Origin: Rhizodiscina lignyota
Taxonomy: Eukaryota > Ascomycota > Dothideomycetes > Aulographales > Rhizodiscinaceae
Length of the DNA stretch: 64,000 nucleotides
Direction: 5' to 3'
Assembly (NCBI GenBank): GCA_010015805.1
Contig: ML978131.1
Span: 806,001 to 870,000 of the forward strand
The stretch's first letter is position 1. Each line of letters starts with the position of its first letter. The position numbers were made by a program, and so were the translations under genes. The notes under the pieces were generated by a model. The model was given only the letters and a program-made list of their open reading frames with translations. It did no database searches and was not told where the DNA came from. This document shows positions 1 to 10,692 of the stretch, piece after piece.

Positions 1-725
1 AAAGCTTTTTTACAATTCGATACCAGTTGAAGACCCGTTGGACATTCAGAGAACTGCTGCGCATGAAGGCCGCAATCTACCCAGACAAAGACATACGACA
101 CATATCCCGAGTATTTGTTCTGCACGCTTTGTGTCTTGATAATGTTCTATATGAACGTTACGAGGCTCGTAGTAATCCACAGGACCCCGATTATTTTCGA
201 ATGAATGTCTTCAATCACCATCCGAATGATCCGATAAAATGTTATAAGTATTGCACAGGGAAATGCAAGAGCAAGGACCCGGAGACTATGAGGAGGTCAA
301 CTGAGAAGGAGTTTATGGGTAAGTCTTCAGCTGCGCGGAATGTGGGAGACGGCTAACGATTCGGCCACGGGCCTCGATTTATAGGATACCGCAACAACGT
401 TCTTCATCAGAACGCTTCCACGTACGCGGCCGGGAACGCAACGAACAGACATGGCAATGCCTACCCTACTTCTCATGGCTATCCTCGAGGCAGTAGCGAC
501 TCCCGGACGGGAGCTTATCCTCAGCGCGTCAACTACTCTCAGCAGGCCAACTACTCTCGAACTGGCGCTGGCTATGGTAATGGCTATGGTCAATCCGGAT
601 GCTACGCTCAACCCGGGACACGCAAGATACCCGTAAACTACGGCTGGCCTGGCGCTTCTGGATATGAGCATGCTTGTTCGAATATGTACGGCAGTGGCTA
701 CGGCGGCGGATATGGTGGTGGATAG
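1..725 (+). CDS. Gly/Tyr-rich-tail protein, 5' end missing
   Basis: I do not recognise the family. The frame is open from base 1, so the true start is probably outside the window; an exon could also begin at 27 after the acceptor-like 'ataccag'. The first in-window ATG is at 63. Exon 1 ends at 318 and exon 2 runs 385-725. The 66-nt intron (319-384) has donor gtaagt, branch-like ctaac and acceptor tatag, and splicing keeps one frame. The N-terminal part is charged with scattered Cys. The C-terminal half is low-complexity, rich in Gly, Tyr, Asn, Gln and Ser, ending in Gly-Tyr-Gly-Gly repeats, as seen in RNA-binding or aggregation-prone tails. The TAG at 723-725 interrupts this repeat: eleven more codons in the same style follow before TGA at 759-761. 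Splice call is good; function unknown. Confidence 0.55.
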
Positions 726-1741
726 GGCGGCGCATACGGTGGTGCATACGATCCTTGGTGATGCGTCATTCTTTACCAAGATCTGAAGACTGGATGCGTA
801 TTGAAACTTGGGAGATTGATGAGAGAAATTGGATTCATGCTCTGCATTGACATAATAAAATCGGTGGAGTTGGGAATTCTTGAGATGGCGTGGGAGCATG
901 CAATGTATCTGTTAAGATTGCAATACTTTTCCAAAATACAAGCAGATCGAATCCACTGATGCTTCCGAGGTGGTGCAACAGAATAGAGCAAAATCCTATT
1001 CCAGGTCCACGCCAGTAGTGTAACGGGGCTGCCATTAGGTGGTGAAGGCCGTTTGAATAGATAACTGAATGATATGCTACCTCTATATATAGATTGTGAG
1101 AAGATAAAGACGAACACGCAAGTCGCTCTCCAATATCGCAGTTGGTCCGGCGGTTGACTCCAAGCGAGGCTCTCTCTAGATGGGCGATGAAAGGGAAGGA
1201 CGCAATTCGAGAAACCAGCCCAAGTCGGGCCAAGTCCAGATGTATACGCGAGCCGTGGAAACGGTAGTCAGCGAGGAGCTTACTCTTCTCCCCAATCAGC
1301 CAGTGCCAATGCTTGTGGTGTTGCCTGGATTCGTATCAGTGCTTACCCTGGGTGCTATTGAAATATCTAGCCTCGAGCGTTACACACAATCAGAGCTTCC
1401 CCATTTCTCACTCTCGGAAGCAAATAACTTCTCTGGGCTCCCGCAAAGAGGAGAACCTGGGATTGCACCTTCTTGTCCAACGTTGTTTTGTCGATTCGGC
1501 GCAACTTCATTGCAGATTACGCGCGTTACGAGAACCCCTGTCCTGCCTCGGCTCAGCAAAAACGCGTGAGCTGTTGGCACCTCGAAACTCTACTTCACGC
1601 GAAGAAATCGGACCACACCCATCTCGAAATTCCCGCAGCCTTTGAGTGTTATACAGTCGGCAACAGCCTGCGCAGCTGCATAAACCCATTCCATCCCTTT
1701 TGCCTTGGGGTTGAGCTCCTTTCGACTCGGATCCAGTCAAG
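726..1741. other. intergenic, no supported gene
   Basis: About 1 kb between the Gly/Tyr-rich gene and the aldehyde dehydrogenase. The first 36 bases continue the upstream reading frame after its stop. Several overlapping open frames of 60-160 codons on both strands lack fungal coding character and splice consistency. The stretch just before 1742 is the likely promoter and 5' leader of the dehydrogenase. Confidence 0.5.
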
Positions 1742-3606
1742 ATGGTGCAGCTTCCGACCTTCGAGCATACTCCTATGGAGGGCGTCGAAACGGCCTACAA
1801 AACTGTTTACGACAAGTTTCATACTCACACGACGAAGCCGATCGAATGGCGCCTCAAGCAGCTCCGGAAGCTCTATTGGGGGTAAATCATGCGCGTGTTA
1901 TGGGCTGATAGCCTTGCTGACTGAATGTGAACAGCATGAGGGACAATATGGACCTCATTAACGCCGCATGCCTGAAAGATTTGGGCAAACCAGTACATGA
2001 GACGTACCTTTCAGAGGTCGGATGGTGCATGAACGATATCATCTTCGTTTGCAAGAATCTGGCCAAATGGGTGAAGGATGAGAGCGCCCCAGACATTGAC
2101 TTGCTGAATAAAATCGTCAGCCCTACAATCCGCAAAGATCCCATGGGAGTTGTTCTTATTATCGGGTATGTGCAGATTGCAAAAATTGACCAATAGACAC
2201 GTTTTGACCAAAGGATAGCGCATACAACTTTCCCTTTCAGCTCTCCATTGGTCCGTTAATCGGGGCCATAGCAGCAGGCTGTACGGTTGTGCTCAAACCA
2301 AGCGAGAACGCCCCAGCTGCAGGAGCTGTAATTGAGAAGATCTTCAAAGAGTCACTAGACCCATCAGCATATCAGTGTGTGCAGGGTGGCGTGCCAGAAA
2401 CGACTTCCTTGCTCAACAACAAGTGGGATCTGATCTTCTACACTGGCAACGCAGCAGTTGGCACCATCATTGCTAAGAAGGCGGCAGAGACTCTGACACC
2501 AATCGTCTTGGAACTCGGCGGTCGCAACCCGGCTATCATCACCAAGAATGCAAACGTCCGTCTCGCAGCTCGCAGACTGTACTGGGCCAAGGTCCACAAT
2601 GCAGGACAGGTTTGCGTGAGCCAAAATTATATTCTCATTGACAAAGAAAAGCTAGCGGAATTCCTGCAAGAACTCAAGAACACAATTGCAGAGTTCTATC
2701 CTGATGGTGTGAAGAACTCCAAGGATTATGCTCGAATTGTGAACAACCGCCAATGGCAGCGCCTGAAGAAGATGTTGGATGAAAGCAAAGGCAAGATTCT
2801 GTTGGGCGGAACTATGGACGAAGCAGACAGGTTCCTGGAACCTACTGTTGTTCAAGTGGATGACCCAACGGACTCGCTGCTGGTTGACGAGAGCTTCGGC
2901 CCTCTCATCCCCATCTACCCTGTCAATGATCTTGACGAAGCCATCAGATTGGCAAATAAAGTTTCCGACACTTCCTTGGGTATCTATCCTTTCGGCAACA
3001 AGAAAGAAACCGCCCGAGGTACGCCGTCTTGAAGCATGGTAAATTGAGGTATACGAATCTGACTAAGATGTGACAGTTCTGAATGAAACCCGCTCTGGAG
3101 GTGCATCAATCAATGATGGTTTCTTCCATGCCTCCATCCCCACCCTGGCATTTGGTGGCGTCGGCCAGTCAGGTACGGGCTCGTACCGCGGCAAGGCATC
3201 TTTCGACGCGTTCACTCACCGACGCTCATTCACCAAGACGCCGGGCTGGATGGAAAGCCTATTGGCCATCAGATACCCGCCGTACACTGGCAAGACGAAG
3301 CAGTTCAGGCAAATGAACGAGCAGAAGCCGACCTTCGACCGTGATGGAAACGTGTACTTCACCAGTAGGCTCAAGGCCTGGTTGTTTGGGACGAACACGC
3401 TGGTTGTGGTGCTACGTAAGTAGTCATATGTTTCTTGAAGTTTAGAACTCAATCCTTCTCGCGAAACCGCGAAGCTATTGGCGGATGTCGAGGTCTTCTG
3501 GGATATTCGCAAGCGCTTCGTCATTCAATCGTAGACATGGTTGCTAATGGTTGACGCAGTCGCTGTTGGTATCCAACAGTACATGCAACGCAGATCCAAG
3601 CTGTAA
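1742..3606 (+). CDS. fatty aldehyde dehydrogenase (ALDH3/HFD1-like), C-terminal SKL
   Basis: Five exons: 1742-1881, 1935-2165, 2219-3018, 3077-3415 and 3560-3606, giving 518 residues, close to the roughly 530 of HFD1/ALDH3A2 proteins. These enzymes oxidise long-chain fatty aldehydes to fatty acids with NAD(P)+. Visible motifs are TLTPIVLELGG with the general-base Glu near residue 222 and NAGQVCVSQ with the nucleophilic Cys near 256; the 34-residue spacing is typical of the class. The last coding part is hydrophobic (TNTLVVVLLAVGI), like the tail anchor of this family. The final 144-nt intron (3416-3559) has a perfect gtaagt donor and acceptor gacgcag. Spliced, the protein ends MQRRSKL, and SKL is the canonical peroxisomal signal PTS1. 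If that intron is kept, the frame stops after VVVLRK at 3421-3423. Family call is firm; the last exon is strongly supported by sequence but unproven. Confidence 0.92.
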
Positions 3607-4386
3607 AATCGCCGGTTCTAATCGCAAGCCAACCTGCTCTCGTTCGTTGGAATGTCGCCGACAAGTTAAATACCCCAAAGTTTTGAGCGGACGCTCTTTT
3701 ATCTCTCATTCTCAAAGGAAATCGTACAAAAATGCCCGTTCGTAAAGGAGGGCAGAACCTGCAGGATGTGTTTGACAAGGCTTCTCTGGCGAGAAATTGG
3801 TTGGTTCTCCGGGCGTGGTTTGCGAAATGTGGCTGTGGCTGTGCGCATATGGGCGCTTAAGTTTTGCAGGTGTGGAGTGGCTGCGATAACCGCCGACGCC
3901 ACGCCGGGAAGGTTTACGCGCCTCAATATTGGATGTTCATTGTTCAACCTTGCGGTTTTGCGGTTGAGCAATTAATTTTCAAGTCTACTGTCGTGTAACA
4001 TGTTCGTCCGAAATACTGGGTGAGTGGCAGGGTACGGATCAATCCCAGCTCTCTTGGTATCGCTCATTTGCTCGTGCTCATCCAGCTCGAGAAAAAATTG
4101 TGGGCCCTCATTGCGAGCGTGCAGTAAAGTTGATATGCAAAAATGAAGAGTAATGTAAGGGTTTGAAGGTTTCAGTTGCAATGCAAGACTTTTGCTGTCC
4201 GCCTCGGCATGCTATGCTCGCGATGCGACTCGTAAGTATATATACAAGAAGGCGTTGAATTAGAAAAGTATGAGAAGAAAATGAACATCGAATAAGGGAA
4301 TTCGTTTCCTTCCATGAAACGTAGTGATACAAGCAAGAAGACGAAGAACGCCAGCCCAATGCAATGCAGTAATAACAATCAATCCC
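3607..4386. other. intergenic, convergent 3' flanks
   Basis: Holds the 3' flanks of the aldehyde dehydrogenase and of the DUF3455 gene, which converge here. No open frame has convincing coding character and no RNA gene or repeat was recognised. Confidence 0.5.
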
Positions 4387-5118
4387 TTAGTTCTTCGGGC
4401 CGAAGAAGAAGTACAGCGCAGAGTACTTGACCTCGAAGTCGCCCTCGCGGTTTGCGCAAGTCTTGTCTTGCATGCCACCGGCAGTCTCGATACGGTAGAC
4501 AGCGCCGCCCTCAAGAGGTGTGCCAGCGGAGAAGCCGAGTGCGTTGTCACCCAGTTGCAGCCAGTCGACCGCGCCCTCACCCTGAGCGCCGGCGTATGCA
4601 CCTGCTGGTGCTGGGATATCGCCCGTCTTCTTGCAGGCGATTTGCCCGGATGGGTTGGCTTTGTCCAGGACAAACGTAGGAACGAGGCCTGCGCCAAAGA
4701 AGTGATTACCGACCTGCTTAAGGTTGAGCGGGAAAGGGAGCTGGCTGGGCTCAAGGCCAGTGCTCTCGAAGAGGCCAAGCGCTAGGGCCGGCGTGCTCTG
4801 CTCCATGTTCAGTGTAGCGTCGCGAGTGTTGCCCATGGTGAGGAGAGGAGCGGCGTCAAAGAGCTCCGCGACAGCGCCAACCGACACCGGCGCACCGGCG
4901 GAGGATTTGGGAGTTGCAGAGCAGGTGTAGTTCTGTGTGCCGACACCGAGAGTGGCGTACTTCAGCTCCAGGGAGGAGTCAACAGCTGGGAGGGCGGATT
5001 GAGGAAGGGAGATTTTCGAGAGTTCGCTACTTGAGCCCTTTGCGCGTGGCAGAAGATCGTGAGGGAGCGCCAGGGCAGTGGTCGCCGAGAGAGACAGGAG
5101 TAGCGTTGAGAACTGCAT
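4387..5118 (-). CDS. secreted DUF3455 protein
   Basis: Single-exon gene of 243 residues. The N-terminus is a clear signal peptide (MQFSTLLLSLSATTALALP) followed by a dibasic-like site (LLPRAKG), so the protein is expected to be secreted and perhaps processed. The body matches the fungal DUF3455 pattern: YATLGVGTQNYTC near residues 55-67, a central VGNHFFGAGLVPTFVL block, WLQLGDN, and a C-terminal YRIETAGG stretch with Cys. Members are often mislabelled malate dehydrogenase; there is no dehydrogenase motif here and no established biochemical role. Start chosen as the ATG that opens the signal peptide. Confidence 0.85.
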   Translation of the reverse strand: MQFSTLLLSLSATTALALPHDLLPRAKGSSSELSKISLPQSALPAVDSSLELKYATLGVGTQNYTCSATPKSSAGAPVSVGAVAELFDAAPLLTMGNTRDATLNMEQSTPALALGLFESTGLEPSQLPFPLNLKQVGNHFFGAGLVPTFVLDKANPSGQIACKKTGDIPAPAGAYAGAQGEGAVDWLQLGDNALGFSAGTPLEGGAVYRIETAGGMQDKTCANREGDFEVKYSALYFFFGPKN

Positions 5119-7131
5119 TCTGATGGGTTCGAAATGTACTGAGTAGTCGGAAGACGAGGTTCGTTGAGGTGCGTGGATTCGGTTTAGAGCCGATGGTATG
5201 CGATATCTGACTACTATATCTCGATATCGAAAAAGGTGACTTTAATTAAGCTTTAGGAGGCTCGAGCTTTAAAGTTCTTTGGGGTGAAAGGTGGTAGGCT
5301 GAGCAAGCTGTGGAAAGAGAGACGCAGCGTGGAGGTTGTTTAATGTAAAGTGAGAGTTGGGTAATAAATTAGACTGAAATAATAGAAAGGAACTGGAGTT
5401 TATGCGAGATGCGAATGCAAGTGTCTTATACGATAGTGAAGTGAACACTAGAAGTGGGAGGAGGCTAGAGACTTATATGTATCCTGCCGTGAGCGCAATG
5501 CGGACCCAGACGTTCGGATTTGAAAAACGCCAGATGCGAGCGCCTCGACATGGTCCCGGCGTGCACGGCGAGAATGTAATATTAGAGGAGCCTCACGGAG
5601 CTGCTGCAAAACGTCCATCTGGCTCTCGCGGCCGCAGACGCCGACATTCTCGATGCGTGGCGCACAGACGGTGGAGGCTCTGGTGACGGTTTGTCAGATG
5701 GAGCAGTTAGGCCCGAACGGGTAAAGGCACAACGAGCTTAATCAAATGACCAGGGCGATAGGAGCAGAGGATTTGCTAAGGATAGAAAGACGCAGGCAGG
5801 GTGGAGGTCGCGCGGGTGCAGATGGCAGATGGCAAACACCACGACTCGCAGCGGATCGGCGCATGGGGTGGCTGGCGGCATCGGGTCCGCCTTCGTCTTC
5901 TAAGAAAACCCTAAGAAAAGCCCGGCCACTTTTGCTTAGGCTCCCCTGTCAGACGCGCTTATGTCGTGGACAGACCACGCTGGACATTAGACCGACTCGC
6001 ATATTGATTGCCCTCTTCGGCCGTGTGAGAGTACCAGACTCGGAGAGCGGATACTGAGATCACTTACACCCTCGGGCAATCTCTTTGAATGCGACTCTTT
6101 TGCAGTCCTGACCACTTCCTGAGGCCGAGGCAAAAAGAAAAGAACGGGCGTTAGACAAAGAACGGGGGTAGAGCAGGAGGCTCCATGCAAGATCCAGCCA
6201 TGGCGGAAAGAGCCCTGAGGGTTGATTGACCGCTAATTACACGCATGGGGTGCTATTAGGCATCATTTACCCCGATCGCCGACTAGACGACGGATGCTGA
6301 ATGGTTGCTGTGCAATTTGCGTGGCGGGATAATTATAGTAAAATTGCTCTTCTCGGCGCATTTTGGCTCGCTTGGCACGGAACGCCACGAACGCCATCCC
6401 GACCTTCTTCCAACCTCCACCCCAGCATCTTCAACCACATGGCTGGTCAGCATCGCCCTTTCCCTTTTCTTGCGGCACAGCACTCTCCTCTCGCTCTCGT
6501 CTCACGGAGTCGCGGCTAATGCGTCAAATTCACGCGCCGTGGTAACGTCAAAGCCTCAATCGGCTTCTGACAAACTTCTTCTAGCGTCTTCTAGCAGACT
6601 GACTGTCTAGAACTACAATCGAGTTCGTCTTTCTCAGACAATCTTCTCTCCGCTTTGACTCCCCCTTTGACTTCCAGCTCACTTGCGAGATACGGAGATT
6701 TCTCACAGCCAACACAAGCTAGAGACGCCGACCCTTGAATTGTGCGTCTATAGTTCTCGCAAGCGAAATTTCGCCGGGGATATCCTGTCGGTGAATTCAT
6801 CTTGGCTCGTGGAGAGCAGCTGATCTCACCACGCAGACTCGAAAACCAACATCGACCATGATCCTTCAGAGTTTGGACACTCTACGACCCACTATCCGGA
6901 ACCCAGCCGAGTTAAAGAGCCTTAATCCTTGCACGCCAAGAGCATCAAATCATCGCAAATTTCTCTTTTGCAGGAAGTTGACACCCCGGCAATCAATCCA
7001 CAACTTAGATAATAACTTTATTTTTATGGTGGAACCGGTACTTTTTGCCGGAAGGGCTGAACCACCTTGCGCGTATGGCTTATTAGAAGTCTCCATTCCT
7101 TTCGTATCGTCTTCCAAATCGCTTGGAGGAA
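5119..7131. other. long intergenic stretch, no supported gene
   Basis: The first 100 bases are the promoter side of the DUF3455 gene. The remainder has only short overlapping frames on both strands. A well-formed pyrimidine tract with acceptor 'tctcttttgcag' near 6972 and a good-context ATG at 6858 could belong to an unresolved spliced transcript, but I could not build a protein from it. Confidence 0.4.
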
Positions 7132-7272
7132 ATGGTTCGATTCTTTGAGCCAAGAGGTGTGTGGTTTCTCCGCAAGCTTGGAGGTCTCGGATGGACCGGC
7201 GTGGGACGAGCATATTTTGGACGACTGTATCCGAAAAGCTTTATGAAAAGCTTTCCGGCTCACTCATCTTGA
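7132..7272 (+). CDS. possible small protein or exon, 46 codons
   Basis: Short open frame whose translation looks protein-like rather than random: MVRFFEPRGVWFLRKLG followed by a Gly-rich aromatic stretch and a basic LYPKSF segment. It begins at an ATG and ends with TGA. I do not recognise it. It could be a separate small protein, an exon of an unresolved gene between 6.8 and 8.6 kb, or a decayed fragment. No splice partner was found. Confidence 0.2.
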   Translation: MVRFFEPRGVWFLRKLGGLGWTGVGRAYFGRLYPKSFMKSFPAHSS

Positions 7273-7972
7273 CCATAGCCTACGTTTTGCGACGTTCGGT
7301 GTCCCAGCTTCTTTCATTAAGGCATCAAAAGTTCGCCAACACTATCGAAGCCGAACGCCACAGCGACATCTCCAAGTCCGCGTCCACTTGCAATTTCGGC
7401 ACAAATCACTGTAAGCCGAGCACTTAATACGACGCACGCAATTCGGTAGCAGCCGTATGACATTTCGGTGCGACGGTGACGCGGTTCGGCTTATTCGCTC
7501 CACGGCAAGCATCATATCTTTAAATCTAAGTCAGCACCCTACTTCGCGACCCCACGGCTCGACTTTTTCCAGACTTCCACCCATTGATGCTCAAGCAGTG
7601 ACTATATTCAATATACAGGCGCATACAAATCATACCGGACCTACGATTCCGGTCTTGGCAGCTGTCACTGATGATTACTATTTGCCCCCCTCGAACTCTG
7701 GGCAGCCTGTCAAGCAACATCTGTGTGCGGTGCAACGTCAGATTGCGGTGTATCTGCCATGTGGCTCTTCTGGCCCTCATCAAAGTGGGTTCTTGGGTCG
7801 CTGTCGGCGCGGCACTCTCGCATCTCTCGGCTGCGCCACAACTTGACCCAGATGATTCTCACTACAAATCCATCACGCGGTACTCATACTGTGGAACAAC
7901 ACTGGGACCACGCTCGAGTGAGATCGTTTTGTCATCGAATGTCTCGAAAAGCGGTGGGCGTTTTCTAAAGGC
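7273..7972. other. intergenic, nothing recognised
   Basis: Several frames of 65-130 codons overlap on both strands with no preferred one and no family motif. No repeat or RNA gene seen. Confidence 0.35.
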
Positions 7973-8125
7973 ATGATTATGACACGATGGGCTATGCCTC
8001 GGAGCCTCAGCCACAACGACTTCGATTTCAAAAGCATCCCTACCGGAGTTGTACAACCCGTTCGGCCCATGAGCAGGACCACTTCATTCACTGCGGATGA
8101 CCTGTATGCGTTGTTGCGTAGGTGA
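7973..8125 (+). CDS. possible small protein or exon, 50 codons
   Basis: Open frame starting MIMTRWAMPRSLSHNDFDF and ending near ADDLYALLR, with a donor-like gtgagg at 8121 just before the stop. The residue composition is plausible for a protein, and it lies about 0.5 kb upstream of the orphan gene at 8613 on the same strand, so it may be an upstream exon or an upstream ORF of that gene. I could not find a phase-compatible junction. Not recognised. Confidence 0.2.
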   Translation: MIMTRWAMPRSLSHNDFDFKSIPTGVVQPVRPMSRTTSFTADDLYALLRR

Positions 8126-8612
8126 GGCTCAAACCGTTGCTTGTCTTAATGCTTGGACTTTCAATCTGAGCGCAGCCCCAGTAAGGGACAAGAGCAATCT
8201 TTTGCGGCGCAAACTCGATTAAGACAATCTTCGCAATGAGCCATGAAGCCGATCTTATCAAGCAGCTGCCCTAAATCGTTAGTCGCACGAGTATCGCAAA
8301 GAAAGGTACCTCAAAGCACGCTGCATATTTGGTAGTCGCGAGCAGCACTCTGCATAGCAAATACTTCGCTGCAGTCTCCGGCCAAAGGTATACGTAAGTA
8401 TCAGAAATGGCACGATTTTGCAAACAGCTTGCTTGCCTGAGGCTGCATTCGACATCAATGCAGGGACTTCGCTCGCCGCTCCTCCCTGCGGAATCTACGT
8501 GGGGAGTCATATTGGCCGCCGCTTTGTTTGCCAACACTTCTCATTGTGCAGTTCTGACCAGCCTCAAATGTGCCTTCCTGTCAACAACATCAACGTTCTT
8601 TCCCTTTTCATC
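8126..8612. other. probable leader of the orphan gene at 8613
   Basis: About 490 bases directly upstream of the orphan gene. The frame that leads into its ATG is open upstream from about 8418, so translation could begin earlier, for instance at an in-frame ATG near 8568. No TATA box or repeat stands out. Confidence 0.3.
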
Positions 8613-10248
8613 ATGATGTTCGATGGTAAACGGACTTCCCGCCTGAGGAGAGATGTCTTTTCTCCTCTCATGCAACTCACGCAGCACTTATTTCCAATCA
8701 ATCGTTTGAAGAGCTGCAATTATCGTCACCTGCACATCATTCACTCCATAGCACGAGCGCAAATGTTGTATCGTCATCTACTCAACTTAATTCTCTCGTT
8801 ATGGATCGTTCTCTTCATAATTCCCACTCTTCAATACCTGCTCATGCTTGCGTACCAGGGCCTCCAGAGAATGACATTGGGGCAGAACAAGGTCCGCATT
8901 TGGACCAAACCAGTCTTGTTGGAGGTTCTGGATGTAAGGCCTCACCTAAATATTCACCTTCGTTGCGCTGGCATTGATGACTCTCTCAGTACAATCAAAT
9001 AGACCAACACCCAACTCTCCCAGCGACGGGAAGCATCCTCCAGCTCGGAGCGAACGGTTCCTCAGTGCGTACTTGAATGTGCATCCGCGGCAACTTTTAG
9101 TTTATCTCGACGCTCTCCACCAACACATGTGTTACCTCTCAGGCCATGCGCATGAATGGGTCGAATACATGCCCACTCTCGACTCTGAAGTGCGTTCGCA
9201 ATTCCCTGGTCTACAAAATCGTGCTCTCCGAAGACATTGGCGTGACACTCTGCATAGAGATGCCACCAAGACCATTTTTAACGTGCTCTTCGCATGCGAA
9301 CACATCAAAGCTGTCGCTGACGCAGTGTGGAATGTACTCAAGGCACCATTTGATGAGAGATCAGAAGCTCTCCGCCACGTTCAACTAGTGCTCGATGAAG
9401 AGATCGATATTGACCATATTGGCGGAGCGCCATTCAATATCAACGATCTCCTCGCAGTCGATGTTCAGAGCAACGACGACTCCGTTCCGCGAGCAGTGCG
9501 CTGGGATCACCTCCTCAGCAAAGCTTTCTCGCTGATCTCATCACAACCCTTCAGAGACCTCAACAGTTCACCGGCAGCGCGCGCACGGCTCTTGGCGCAG
9601 TTGAATGAGGCCCCAAACATCCCGATCGACCTTGATACCTATGTTGTACAACTGCGCCCGATAGGCTGGACAATAGCGCATGATGCTCTTCTAGTTGAGT
9701 TCGCTGTCACACACGACCTCCCAGGGACGTGGCAGGGCCAGTTCCTCTGCCGACGCAACCAGAAGTTTCCGAAGTCGTGGTTGTGCCAACGGCTAAGAAC
9801 ATTGGACTTTGCAAAGTTTGATCCACCGCCGGGCTGGAATGGAGGGCATGTCAGTGCGCTGCTGGAAGTCTATGAAAAGATTGTTGCGGACTCATACAAT
9901 CGAATCTTCAAGGGTGGCGCGAGGATGCCTGTCGACATAGGCGCCGCGGAAATTTGTCCTGAGCCAAACACATTCTACGAGAGCGTGCGGAGCGAATTTG
10001 GGTGGACGGGACAACGGTTCGTTCATGACGGCTACAAGATTGAGAAGGATCTCTCATGCGGGGAACATAGTGCTACAACCCTTCGACCTCCTCGCGGTGG
10101 TGTGGTGAGAGTGAGCGTCCTTTGGCTGAGTTGGTGGATGATGACGTATATTGGGGCAGTGAGGGTTAGTTCGAACATGAAGCCGTCTCGTACAAGCTGG
10201 GAGACACTTTGCGACGCATGGGAGGACAGGATGGATATCCTTCGTTGA
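8613..10248 (+). CDS. orphan protein with disordered N-terminus
   Basis: Three exons: 8613-8625, 8685-8933 and 8990-10248, 506 residues, all phases consistent. Intron 1 has gtaaac and cacgcag; intron 2 has gtaagg and ctctcag. Residues 1 to about 100 are rich in Ser, His, Pro and Asn and look disordered. The rest is a compact helical-looking domain beginning near RFLSAYLNVHPRQLLVYL and including FDPPPGWNGGHVSALLEVY. No known domain was recognised. The start is uncertain. The C-terminus is uncertain too: near 10070 a second frame becomes coding-like, ending LVDDDVYWGSEG at 10167, so an undetected splice or a frameshift there may replace the last 60 residues given here. Confidence 0.6.
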
Positions 10249-10692
10249 ACTCTTACTTGAATAGCATGTACTAGCGCCACGAGATGTGCAGTAATGTTTA
10301 GCACGGCTGCCCTCGAGCCTACTAGCAAGCAATAAGAGAATTCCAGTTTCTGCTCATGTGATTCTGTCTCAGAAATCGGAGAGACACTCCCGCTGCGGTT
10401 GACCGATCCCCGCCCGCTCAGTTCAACAATTGCAAATTCTGGGACGGGGCTGAACACCGTAGCATTTCAGCTCTGCAGAGAGCTGGAATTGAAGAGGCTT
10501 CCACTCTTTACATAGGTTGATCGATGAGCTATCGATTGGTTCGAGCTGAAGAAATGGGTTTCAACTTAGTCACACTATGAAGTAAACCTTTTAAATTTCG
10601 TTTCAAGGGTTCAGCATTCACTCGAATAGGCTCGAGATATGCCGAACTGGTACCTTGTTCAGCGATAGCTATTTTGGGCTAAGCATAATAAC
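10249..10692. other. convergent 3' flanks
   Basis: Between the orphan gene and the archaemetzincin gene, which point toward each other. No open frame of interest, no repeat. Confidence 0.5.

Noticed and set aside
10530-10560. tRNA B-box-like GGTTCGAG word
   Set aside because: No matching A box or acceptor stem around it.
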